Below, one piece after another: positions 1 through 6,381 of a stretch of 9,915 bases of DNA. This stretch comes from an uncultured Lachnospiraceae bacterium (GTDB lineage: Bacteria > Bacillota > Clostridia > Lachnospirales > Lachnospiraceae), in the NCBI GenBank assembly GCA_910589635.1, contig CAJUTD010000048.1, positions 14,386 through 24,300 on the forward strand, in the 5' to 3' direction. The notes under the pieces are model-generated. The model saw only the letters and a program-made list of their open reading frames with translations, made no database searches and had not been told where the DNA came from. The translations under genes were made by a program, and so were the position numbers. The first letter of the stretch is position 1; every line of letters begins with the position of its first letter.

Positions 1-1
1 C

Positions 2-28
2 CTGGCAAAGTATGGGAGGGCGTTATGA
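2..28 (+). CDS. C-terminal end of an upstream gene, possibly D-alanine--D-alanine ligase (partial)
   Basis: Frame 2 reads L-A-K-Y-G-R-A-L and then a TGA stop at 26-28. The stop overlaps the murF ATG at 25-27 in an ATGA arrangement typical of translationally coupled genes. Eight residues cannot identify a protein. Ddl is suggested only because ddl and murF are often adjacent and Ddl proteins often end in a leucine-rich helix with a basic tail. The upstream gene and its start lie outside the window. Confidence 0.45.
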   Translation: MAKYGRAL

Positions 29-1416
29 GACAGATGACGTTAGAACATATTGCACAGGCATGTCACGGAACGTATGTGGGCGAGCCGGAAAAAATATACA
101 CAGAGATTAAGGGAGCGGTTACGGACAGCCGTGCGGTGGAAGAGGGCTATCTTTTTATACCTATCAAAGGCGCCCGTGTGGATGGACACGACTTTATTCC
201 TAGCGTGATTGGTAAGGGAGCAGCAGCCGTTCTCTCGGAAAAAGAACTCACCGGCTGTAGCATACCTTATATTCGGGTGGAATCGAGTGTGCAGGCATTG
301 AAAGATATTGGAGAATATTATCGCAGCCAGCTCACAATACCCATCGTAGGCATTACGGGCAGCGTGGGCAAGACCAGCACCAAAGAAATGATTGCTTCCG
401 TACTGTCACAGAAATACAAGGTACTCAAGACAGCGGGGAATTTTAACAATGAGATTGGGCTTCCCTTAACGCTTTTGCGGATTCGTGAGGAGCATGAGGC
501 CGCGGTCGTTGAGATGGGGATTTCTGATTTTGGCGAAATGCACCGCCTGGCAAAAATGGCGCGGCCATCTATCTGTGTGATTACGAATATTGGCATTTGC
601 CATCTGGAGAATTTGAAGACCAGAGACGGCATCTTGCAAGCCAAAAGTGAGATTTTTGATTATTTGAAGCCGGAAGGTCATATTGTACTAAATGGTGAGG
701 ACGACAAACTCTCCACGATTGCGGAAGTTTCAGGCGTTCGCCCATTATTTTATGGATTTTTGCAGGAACAAGGTGTCTGTAAAGATATTTATGCAGATGA
801 GATTGTAAATTGCGGGCTCAAGGGTGTAAAAGCAAAGATACATACGCCCGAAGGCGCAATTCAGGTACACATTCCGATACCTGGGGAACACAATGTATAT
901 AATGCTATGGCAGCCGCAGCAGTTGGGCGTTTTCTTGATATGGATCTTTCGCAGATTAAGGCAGGCATTGAGAATGTAGAGACCATCAGTGGCCGTGGCC
1001 ATTTGATGGAAATTGGAAACATGACGGTACTAGATGACTGTTACAATGCAAATCCGGTGTCAATGCGCGCTTCGCTAGATGTTTTGAGCTATGGGCTGGG
1101 GCGTACGATTGCCGTTTTGGGCGACATGGGCGAGTTGGGAGAGAATGAAAAACACCTCCATTATGGCGTAGGTGCTTATGCGGCAGAAAAACAGATAGAT
1201 GCGCTTTTTAGCGCCGGCACGCTCAGTGAAGAATTGGCGCGCGGCGCTAAGGAAGCCGGCATGAAGCAGGTGTTCCATTACGAGACGCGTGAGGAAATGA
1301 CAACACAGCTTCTTACTTACCTCAAAGAGGGAGATACGGTGCTCGTGAAAGCCTCGCATTTTATGGAATATCCCAAAGTGGTAGAAGCAATCAAAGCATA
1401 CTTTGATGCTGTTTGA
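25..1416 (+). CDS. murF: UDP-N-acetylmuramoyl-tripeptide--D-alanyl-D-alanine ligase (MurF)
   Basis: MurF joins D-Ala-D-Ala to UDP-MurNAc-tripeptide using ATP in the cytoplasm, the last soluble step in making the peptidoglycan pentapeptide precursor. The 463-residue length is normal for the family. An N-terminal substrate-binding domain (about 1-105, with TDSR near 33-36) precedes the ATP-binding Mur ligase core. The P-loop GITGSVGKTSTKE is at 109-121 and NFNNEIGLPLTLL at 139-151. The HNVYNAMAAAA segment lies near 288 and the C-terminal-domain DDCYNANPVSM near 336. VLGDMGELG follows near 365. The ATG at 25 has GGAGG at 15-19 with 5-nt spacing. A second ATG at 34 is possible but less well spaced. 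The start overlaps the upstream stop (ATGA), so translation is probably coupled. The 3' end overlaps the convergent acyltransferase gene by 26 bp. Identification is secure from the motifs. Confidence 0.97.
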   Translation: MRQMTLEHIAQACHGTYVGEPEKIYTEIKGAVTDSRAVEEGYLFIPIKGARVDGHDFIPSVIGKGAAAVLSEKELTGCSIPYIRVESSVQALKDIGEYYRSQLTIPIVGITGSVGKTSTKEMIASVLSQKYKVLKTAGNFNNEIGLPLTLLRIREEHEAAVVEMGISDFGEMHRLAKMARPSICVITNIGICHLENLKTRDGILQAKSEIFDYLKPEGHIVLNGEDDKLSTIAEVSGVRPLFYGFLQEQGVCKDIYADEIVNCGLKGVKAKIHTPEGAIQVHIPIPGEHNVYNAMAAAAVGRFLDMDLSQIKAGIENVETISGRGHLMEIGNMTVLDDCYNANPVSMRASLDVLSYGLGRTIAVLGDMGELGENEKHLHYGVGAYAAEKQIDALFSAGTLSEELARGAKEAGMKQVFHYETREEMTTQLLTYLKEGDTVLVKASHFMEYPKVVEAIKAYFDAV

Positions 1417-2128
1417 GCATTTCTTCAATCTTTTTGCGGGTATAGGCGCCGGAGAACTTGCGTTGTTCCTTATCTAAATCTTTGAGGTAGATAGGTTCTC
1501 CGTATTCTACGATTACGCTGCATTTGCGCATGTAGGGCATATGCTTTTCCCAGATTTCCTGGCTGTTCGTGATGGCGATAGGGATAATCGGACAGCCGCT
1601 TTTTTCTGCAATTTTTAAGCTTCCTTCTTTGAAAGGCAAAAGTCCTTCTTCCGGGTGGGGATTGCGGGTTCCCTCCGGGAAGATGCAGATGGAAATGCCC
1701 TTCTTGATATATTCAATACCGGTGAGGATTGTTTTTAGTCCTTCCTTCAAGTTGGAGCGGTTCAAAAACAGGCAGTTAAGCCGCCGCATCCACACAGACA
1801 ACAAAGGCACCTTCTCTAAGAAGTCCTTGGAAACGTAGCCTGTGAGCCCTGGGCAGCGGGAATAAGTAATGATGATGTCAAAATAACTCTGATGGTTGGG
1901 GACATATAGTACTGCCTGATCTTTGGGCACGCGTTCTTCCCCGATAATCGTAATCTTGGTGCCGGCGAGGAACAGAACGACGCGGAACGCCCACTGCACA
2001 ATGCGCAGGCTGCTGATGTCTGCGGCATAGCTGTTAAATTTCTTAAAAATCCATTCAAAAATCATGATGGGAATCGACAAAATCAGAAAACAAATCAGAA
2101 AAAGTGAAACAAGAATCAGTCGTATCAT
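1391..2128 (-). CDS. plsC: 1-acyl-sn-glycerol-3-phosphate acyltransferase (PlsC/AGPAT family)
   Basis: This enzyme adds the second acyl chain to lysophosphatidic acid at the inner face of the membrane, giving phosphatidic acid for phospholipid synthesis. The 245 residues are typical of bacterial PlsC. A hydrophobic N-terminal segment (about 1-28) should anchor it in the membrane. The catalytic HX4D motif is NHQSYFD (H79, D84), the second conserved block is FLNRSN (R124), the glycerol-phosphate-binding block is FPEGTRN (150-156), and a proline block PIIPIAI lies at 180-186. The ATG at 2126-2128 (read on the minus strand) is preceded by AGAGGT at good spacing. The gene is alone on its strand here, convergent with murF and divergent from the lipoprotein gene. 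Other lysophospholipid acyltransferases share these motifs, so the exact acceptor is inferred. Confidence 0.93.
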   Translation of the reverse strand: MIRLILVSLFLICFLILSIPIMIFEWIFKKFNSYAADISSLRIVQWAFRVVLFLAGTKITIIGEERVPKDQAVLYVPNHQSYFDIIITYSRCPGLTGYVSKDFLEKVPLLSVWMRRLNCLFLNRSNLKEGLKTILTGIEYIKKGISICIFPEGTRNPHPEEGLLPFKEGSLKIAEKSGCPIIPIAITNSQEIWEKHMPYMRKCSVIVEYGEPIYLKDLDKEQRKFSGAYTRKKIEEMLKQHQSML

Positions 2129-2158
2129 GTCTTTTACCTCTTTTTAGCGTTTATTTCC

Positions 2159-2187
2159 ATTATACATAGGTATTTGGGAAAATACAA
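2159..2187 (-). promoter_or_regulatory. Promoter of the plsC-like gene
   Basis: On the minus strand, TTGTAT (plus-strand 2182-2187) is followed after 17 nt by a perfect TATAAT (plus-strand 2159-2164). Transcription would begin near 2151 and leave a leader of about 22 nt before the ATG at 2128, which is enough for the AGAGGT site. Confidence 0.65.
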
Positions 2188-2252
2188 TCATAAATATTGG
2201 AAAAAGCCTATAAAATATGGAGAGAACGTATCAGCAGGCAAAGGAGCTATTG

Positions 2253-2678
2253 ATGAAAAAAGGAATTATCACAAAGGGAAAATATTTTGTTCTGGCATTT
2301 ATTATGGTGTTGGGAATTTTTGGTGGGTGCGGTTTGGAAAAAACGGATGACCGGAAGATTGAGGACCTCTCTTATACGATTCTGGAGGAGAAGGAGATTC
2401 CGCAGGAGTTTCTCGCCGTCATAGAGGAAAAGAAGGAGCAGATGTTTAAGTTGACATATACAGATGAGGAAAATCTGTACATCGCTGTTGGATATGGCGT
2501 ACAACAGACAGGCGGCTACAGTATTTCCGTCAATCAGTGCTATCTTACGCAGAATGCCGTTTATTTTGACACGACCTTGATTGGGCCGTCTAAGGGGGAA
2601 CAGGTAAACGAGGCTAAATCATATCCATATTTAGTAATTAAGACGAAATATTCTGAAAAAAATGTTGTATTTCAGTAG
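2253..2678 (+). CDS. Small lipoprotein with PrcB-like C-terminal domain
   Basis: The protein is probably exported and lipid-anchored on the cell surface; its function is unknown. The ATG at 2253 (141 residues) is preferred because AAGGAG at 2241-2246 lies 6 nt upstream. An in-frame ATG at 2217 would add 12 residues but has no ribosome binding site. The N-terminus shows a short basic region, a hydrophobic stretch (about residues 11-23) and then GIFGGC, with Cys26 as the likely lipidated residue. Phe at -3 is not the usual Leu, so the lipobox is slightly atypical. After an acidic Lys/Glu-rich linker, the C-terminal half (about 70-141) contains YIAVGYGVQQTGGYSISV and then SYPYLVIKTKYSEKNVVF. This resembles the PrcB C-terminal domain (G-x-x-x-T-GGY ... 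PY-x-V) named after the treponemal protease complex. The domain call is by eye and not confirmed. No partner protease is adjacent. Confidence 0.72.
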   Translation: MKKGIITKGKYFVLAFIMVLGIFGGCGLEKTDDRKIEDLSYTILEEKEIPQEFLAVIEEKKEQMFKLTYTDEENLYIAVGYGVQQTGGYSISVNQCYLTQNAVYFDTTLIGPSKGEQVNEAKSYPYLVIKTKYSEKNVVFQ

Positions 2679-2819
2679 AAATACCATAGGAATCCTAAGT
2701 TAAGTATGCTAAGATATAGGATAGGCGTGACAAAGATTTGTTTATTTTGGAGGAAAATTACAGCGATTGATAGTGGTCAGGCACATAAATCGAGATTAAG
2801 CATAAAATAAGCTAACAGA
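2679..2819. other. Intergenic region, upstream part, no gene seen
   Basis: This AT-rich stretch follows the lipoprotein stop. It contains ATCCTA (2692-2697) with its inverted copy TAGGAT (2717-2722), but the arms are too far apart and too short for a convincing terminator. A TGACAAA motif is at 2728-2734. A ribosome-binding-site-like GGAGG at 2749-2753 is followed only by a distant TTG at 2767 that opens 10 codons before a stop. I see no RNA gene. Confidence 0.5.
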
Positions 2820-2847
2820 TTTACAAATTGATAAAGTGTGTTATAAT
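2820..2847 (+). promoter_or_regulatory. Distal murA promoter with extended -10
   Basis: TTTACA (2820-2825), a 16-nt spacer, and TATAAT (2842-2847) preceded by TGT (2839-2841), which makes an extended -10 element. Transcription would begin near 2854, giving murA a leader of about 150 nt. Confidence 0.6.
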
Positions 2848-2861
2848 GATAGATAAGTTGT

Positions 2862-2944
2862 TTTGTCAGAGGCCATTTGGGCGTTATACTGAAAATGTGC
2901 GATAAAACATAGGAAGATTCAGGATTTGTCAGAAACTTGACAAA
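2862..2944. repeat. Repeated TTTGTCAGA / TGACAAA motifs upstream of murA
   Basis: TTTGTCAGA occurs at 2862-2870 and again at 2925-2933, 63 bp apart. The second copy forms a perfect 7-bp inverted repeat, TTTGTCA-N6-TGACAAA (2925-2944), whose right arm covers the -35 of the proximal murA promoter. Another TGACAAA lies at 2728-2734. A transcription-factor operator is possible. Part of the similarity may simply reflect sharing of -35-like TTGACA sequence. Confidence 0.45.
2863..2890 (+). promoter_or_regulatory. Possible middle murA promoter
   Basis: TTGTCA (2863-2868), a 16-nt spacer and TATACT (2885-2890). It is weaker than the elements on either side and overlaps the first copy of the TTTGTCAGA repeat, so it may instead be part of a regulatory site. 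Confidence 0.35.
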
Positions 2945-2966
2945 ACATAGAATATATCATTATAAT
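2937..2966 (+). promoter_or_regulatory. Proximal murA promoter, full consensus
   Basis: TTGACA (2937-2942) and TATAAT (2961-2966) are both perfect sigma-A hexamers, separated by 18 nt. The predicted start near 2973 leaves about 30 nt before the murA ATG. This is the best promoter for murA, and it means murA need not depend on upstream read-through. Confidence 0.8.
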
Positions 2967-3002
2967 TACTTCTTGTACGAAAACAGAGCATAGAGGTGCA
3001 AA

Positions 3003-4295
3003 ATGGAACAGTATGTGATTAAAGGCGGTAATCCGCTGGTCGGCGAAGTGGAAATCAGTGGTGCAAAAAATGCGGCGCTGGCAATTTTGGCGGCAGCAAT
3101 AATGACGGATGAAACCGTGACGATAGATAACTTGCCTGATGTACGTGATATCAATGCTTTGCTTCAGGCCATGACTGATATTGGAGCAAAGATTGAACGG
3201 ATAGATGCGCACACCGTAAAGATTAACGGCTCTTTTGTGAAGGATATCCCAGTCGATTATGAATCCATGAAGAAAATCCGGGCTTCTTATTATCTGCTTG
3301 GCTCACTTCTCGGCAAATACAAACGCGCAGAGGTGACATTGCCGGGAGGATGCAATATCGGAAGCCGCCCTATGGATTTGCACATTAAGGGATTCCGTGC
3401 GCTGGGAGCCCATGTGGAAATCCGCAATGGCGCCGTGGCAGCGGAAGCCGAGCGTCTGATTGGCGGGCACATTTATTTGGATAAGGTATCAGTGGGGGCT
3501 ACCATCAATATTATGATGGCGGCAGCCCTGGCGGAAGGTAAGACGACGATTGAGAATGCGGCCAAGGAGCCTCACGTCGTGGACGTGGCGAATTTTCTCA
3601 ACAGTATGGGCGCCAATATCCGCGGAGCCGGCACAGATGTAATCCGTATTGTCGGCGTAGAGAAGCTCCACAAGACGGAATACTCGGTAATCCCCGACCA
3701 GATTGAGGCGGGCACCTTTATGTTTGCGGCAGCGGCAACCAAGGGCGATGTAACGGTCAAGAATGTCATCCCCAAGCATTTAGAGGCTACTACGGCGAAA
3801 TTGTTAGAGGCAGGCTGTGAGGTGGAGGAGTTTGACGACGCGGTACGTGTCGTGGCGTCGAAACCGCTGCGCCATACGCAGGTGACTACGTTGCCTTATC
3901 CGGGATTCCCTACCGATATGCAGCCTCAGATGACGGTTGTGCTGGGAGTTGCCCAGGGAACAAGTACGGTGACGGAGAGCATTTTTGAGAACCGTTTTAA
4001 ATATGTGGATGAGCTGACCCGCATGGGTGCAGACATCAAAGTGGAGAGCAATATTGCGATTATCAGCGGTGTCAAGGGTTATACTGGGGCCAGAGTCAGC
4101 GCACCGGACTTACGGGCAGGCGCAGCTCTTGTGATCGCAGGACTTTCCGCAGAAGGCGTCACGATTGTGGACGATATTCACTATATTCAGAGAGGTTATG
4201 AAAATTTTGACCGTAAACTGGAAGGTCTGGGAGCGCAGATTGAGAAAGTCAATTCGGAGAAAGAAATCCAGAAGTTTCAGTTTAAAGCGGGATGA
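3003..4295 (+). CDS. murA: UDP-N-acetylglucosamine 1-carboxyvinyltransferase (MurA)
   Basis: MurA transfers enolpyruvyl from phosphoenolpyruvate to UDP-GlcNAc, the first committed step of peptidoglycan synthesis and the target of fosfomycin, in the cytoplasm. The 430-residue length is normal. The N-terminus has the family pattern GGNPLVGEVEISGAKNAAL, with the conserved Lys at 22. KIRASYYLLG (91-100) follows, then the catalytic loop PGGCNIGSRPMDLH with Cys117, the residue alkylated by fosfomycin. This enzyme therefore has the drug-sensitive Cys rather than the Asp of resistant MurAs. YPGFPTDMQPQ carries the conserved Asp305, and DLRAGAAL near 369 carries the conserved C-terminal Arg. The ATG at 3003 has GAGGTG at 2993-2998. 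Many Firmicutes carry two MurA paralogues (MurA1/MurAA and MurA2/MurZ); which one this is cannot be told from the window. Confidence 0.97.
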   Translation: MEQYVIKGGNPLVGEVEISGAKNAALAILAAAIMTDETVTIDNLPDVRDINALLQAMTDIGAKIERIDAHTVKINGSFVKDIPVDYESMKKIRASYYLLGSLLGKYKRAEVTLPGGCNIGSRPMDLHIKGFRALGAHVEIRNGAVAAEAERLIGGHIYLDKVSVGATINIMMAAALAEGKTTIENAAKEPHVVDVANFLNSMGANIRGAGTDVIRIVGVEKLHKTEYSVIPDQIEAGTFMFAAAATKGDVTVKNVIPKHLEATTAKLLEAGCEVEEFDDAVRVVASKPLRHTQVTTLPYPGFPTDMQPQMTVVLGVAQGTSTVTESIFENRFKYVDELTRMGADIKVESNIAIISGVKGYTGARVSAPDLRAGAALVIAGLSAEGVTIVDDIHYIQRGYENFDRKLEGLGAQIEKVNSEKEIQKFQFKAG

Positions 4296-4313
4296 TGCTC
4301 TTGTACAACGCGT

Positions 4314-4329
4314 CTTAAATCGTTTTAAG
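4314..4329 (+). other. Short AT-rich hairpin after murA
   Basis: CTTAAA-tcgt-TTTAAG forms a 6-bp stem with a 4-nt loop, 19 nt after the murA stop. It has no GC-rich stem and no following U-run, so it is a poor intrinsic terminator. Some murA transcripts may read into the glucuronidase gene. Confidence 0.3.
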
Positions 4330-4379
4330 TAAGTGGAATACAAGTGCGCAGAGCCAGCATATGATATCAATTTGCACCT

Positions 4380-4441
4380 TATAATTGCATAAAAAATAAA
4401 TTTAGCGGGAATGGTAATAAGAAAACGCACATCGTTTGTGC
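4380..4441 (+). promoter_or_regulatory. Leader and possible control region of the beta-glucuronidase gene
   Basis: A perfect TATAAT lies at 4380-4385, but no good -35 is found 16-18 nt upstream, which fits a promoter that needs an activator. A 5-bp perfect inverted repeat, GCACA-tcgtt-TGTGC, lies at 4427-4441, directly against the AAAGGAGG ribosome binding site (4442-4449). It could be an operator or a small hairpin that affects translation. Induction by glucuronides is expected from known gus systems but is not shown here. Confidence 0.4.
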
Positions 4442-4456
4442 AAAGGAGGACATAGC

Positions 4457-6283
4457 ATGTTATATCCGATTCTGACACCATCCCGCTTTCTTTGCGACTT
4501 GAGCGGCGTTTGGGATTTCAAACTCGACAATGGCAGGGGATTTGAAGAAAAATGGCAGGAGAAGCCTCTGGAAAATGCCATGACAATGCCGGTTCCAGCT
4601 TCCTATAATGATTTGAAGGAGGGCATAGATTTCCGCGATCATTACGGCTGGGTATTTTACCAGCGAAAAATTTCTTTGCCGCAGCCTGTTGCCGGAGGGC
4701 GTGTAGTATTGCGGTGCGATGCAGTAACCCATCATGCGAAAGTTTATCTGGATGGCAAGCTGCTCTGTGAGCACAAAGGTGGTTTTCTGCCTTTTGAAAC
4801 GGAAATTGCAGATTTGATGACGGAAGGGGAACATCTTCTGACCGTTGCTGTGGATAATGTGATTGATTACACAACGCTGCCGGTAGGCGGCAAAGGTGAT
4901 ATGTTGGGTGGCCTTATGGGAGGCATGGGAGAAAGTGCGGATTCCAAACCACAGAACCATCCCAACTTTGACTTTTTTAACTACTGTGGAGTTACCAGGC
5001 CCATCCGAATTTATACGACGCCTAAATCTTATATTCAAGATATCTCTCTGGTATCCCAGGTGGATGGGGCCAATGCCGATATTTCTTATCGTATTCAGAC
5101 GGAGGCAGAGAATTCAACTAATGAGAGCCTGGAGTGCAAGGTGGAAGTCTTTGACGAGAAATGCCATAAGGTGGCGGAGGGCAGCGGGGAAACGGGGGTG
5201 CTTCATATTGAGAACGTCCATCTCTGGCAGCCCCTGAACGCCTATCTGTACCAGGTCAAAGTCAAGTATGGGCAAGACGAGTACACGCTGCCTTATGGCG
5301 TGCGCACGGTAAGCGTGGAAGGAACGAAATTTCTCATCAATGGCAGGCCGTTTTACTTTAAGGGTTATGGCAAGCATGAAGACACGTTTCCCAATGGCAG
5401 GGGCATTCATCTGCCCATGAATACCAAGGATATTTCCTTGATGAAATGGCAGGGGGCCAACAGCCTGCGCACCAGCCATTATCCTTACAGTGAGGAAATG
5501 ATGCGTCTGTGTGACCGTGAGGGGATTGTTGTCATTGATGAGACGACGGCGGTAGGCGTGAATTTACAGTTTGGCGGCGGAGCGAATTTCGGCGGGCAGA
5601 AAGTAGGGACGTTTGACCCAGAGCATGGCGTGAAGACGCTGGATCATCACAAGGAAGTCGTGCGGGATTTGATTTCCCGTGATAAGAATTATGCTTGCGT
5701 GGTGATGTGGAGTATTGCCAATGAGCCGGATTCAGCTGCCGAGGGAGCGTATGAATATTTTAAGCCTCTGTATGATTTGGCGCGGGAGCTTGACTTGCAG
5801 AAACGTCCCTGTACGCTGGTGAGCGTACAGATGCCTAAACCGCAGAAGGATTGTTCGGCTAAGTTGAGTGATGTCATTTGCCTAAACCGCTATTATGGAT
5901 GGTATTTCGGGGGGCCGGATTTGGAAGCACCGGAGGCTGCGCTGCGCAAGGAACTGGAATATTGGCAGACGGTTGGAAAGCCTGTCATTTTTACGGAGTA
6001 CGGCGCGGACACAGTGATGGGCTTCCACGATGCCACCCCAGTTATGTATACGGAGGAATACCAGGTGGACTATTACAAGATGAATAACGGTGTGTTTGAT
6101 GATTATAGTATTGTAGTCGGAGAACAGGCATGGAATTTTGCTGATTTTGCCACCAGCCAGAGTTTGCTGCGCGTTCAGGGAAATAAGAAAGGTATCTTTA
6201 CCAGAGACCGCAAACCCAAGCTAGCGGCGCATTATTTCCGGGAGCGCTGGCAGGAGATACCAGATTTCGACTATAAAAAGTAA
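4457..6283 (+). CDS. uidA: Beta-glucuronidase (glycoside hydrolase family 2)
   Basis: This enzyme hydrolyses beta-D-glucuronides (drug, bilirubin or plant conjugates) to free glucuronate. The ATG at 4457 has AGGAGG at 4444-4449 with 7-nt spacing and gives 608 residues, close to the 603 of E. coli UidA. The order is a GH2 sugar-binding domain (about 1-185), an immunoglobulin-like domain (about 186-285) and a TIM barrel (about 286-608). SIANEP holds the acid/base Glu423 and FTEYGAD the nucleophile Glu514. N576-K577-K578 in GNKKGIFTRDRKPK is the NxK motif that binds the glucuronate carboxylate, which separates true glucuronidases from galactosidases. Between AVG (365-367) and HHKEVVRDL (397-405) lies an active-site loop about as long as in E. 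coli, suggesting Loop 1-type or mini-Loop 1-type processing of small glucuronides. A Gly/Met-rich stretch at 147-160 is distinctive. No signal peptide is visible, so it is cytoplasmic; no transporter or GusR-like regulator is adjacent. Confidence 0.95.
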   Translation: MLYPILTPSRFLCDLSGVWDFKLDNGRGFEEKWQEKPLENAMTMPVPASYNDLKEGIDFRDHYGWVFYQRKISLPQPVAGGRVVLRCDAVTHHAKVYLDGKLLCEHKGGFLPFETEIADLMTEGEHLLTVAVDNVIDYTTLPVGGKGDMLGGLMGGMGESADSKPQNHPNFDFFNYCGVTRPIRIYTTPKSYIQDISLVSQVDGANADISYRIQTEAENSTNESLECKVEVFDEKCHKVAEGSGETGVLHIENVHLWQPLNAYLYQVKVKYGQDEYTLPYGVRTVSVEGTKFLINGRPFYFKGYGKHEDTFPNGRGIHLPMNTKDISLMKWQGANSLRTSHYPYSEEMMRLCDREGIVVIDETTAVGVNLQFGGGANFGGQKVGTFDPEHGVKTLDHHKEVVRDLISRDKNYACVVMWSIANEPDSAAEGAYEYFKPLYDLARELDLQKRPCTLVSVQMPKPQKDCSAKLSDVICLNRYYGWYFGGPDLEAPEAALRKELEYWQTVGKPVIFTEYGADTVMGFHDATPVMYTEEYQVDYYKMNNGVFDDYSIVVGEQAWNFADFATSQSLLRVQGNKKGIFTRDRKPKLAAHYFRERWQEIPDFDYKK

Positions 6284-6284
6284 T

Positions 6285-6305
6285 TGAGGGTGGTTACCAT
6301 CCTCA
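6285..6305 (+). other. Hairpin immediately after the glucuronidase stop
   Basis: TGAGGGTGG and CCATCCTCA pair over 9 positions (one G-U) around a TTA loop, starting 2 nt after the stop codon. No U-run follows. It partly overlaps the outer arm of the longer terminator hairpin, so the two structures may compete or fold one after the other, and it may protect the mRNA 3' end. Confidence 0.5.
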
Positions 6306-6364
6306 TAGAAATAAAAATCCGTCTTTTTCAAATAAATTTGAAGAGACGGATTTTTGTTTCTATG
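6304..6364. terminator. Long bidirectional terminator between convergent genes
   Basis: A 21-bp stem (20 Watson-Crick pairs and one G-U) joins 6304-6324 to 6344-6364. Its core is AAAAATCCGTCT against AGACGGATTTTT, and an inner TCAAA/TTTGA stem closes a TAAA loop. The core is flanked by A/T runs, so it gives a GC-containing stem with a U-tract in either direction. It lies between the stops of the glucuronidase (6283) and the HD-GYP gene (6382) and can end both transcripts. Confidence 0.88.
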
Positions 6365-6381
6365 GGGTTCTGAACTGTATA

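Noticed and set aside
2749..2799. Leader peptide or decayed gene after a GGAGG motif
   Set aside because: The only nearby start is a TTG 13 nt from the motif, opening 10 codons (LIVVRHINRD) before a stop. That is too little to support a gene, though a decayed gene start remains possible.
4314..4329. Intrinsic terminator of murA
   Set aside because: The 6-bp stem is almost all A-T and no U-run follows, so it is listed only as a weak hairpin.
4460..5038. 192-codon antisense open frame inside the glucuronidase gene
   Set aside because: It is complementary to strongly conserved GH2 coding sequence, has no recognisable domain and no convincing ribosome binding site. It is a by-product of codon bias.
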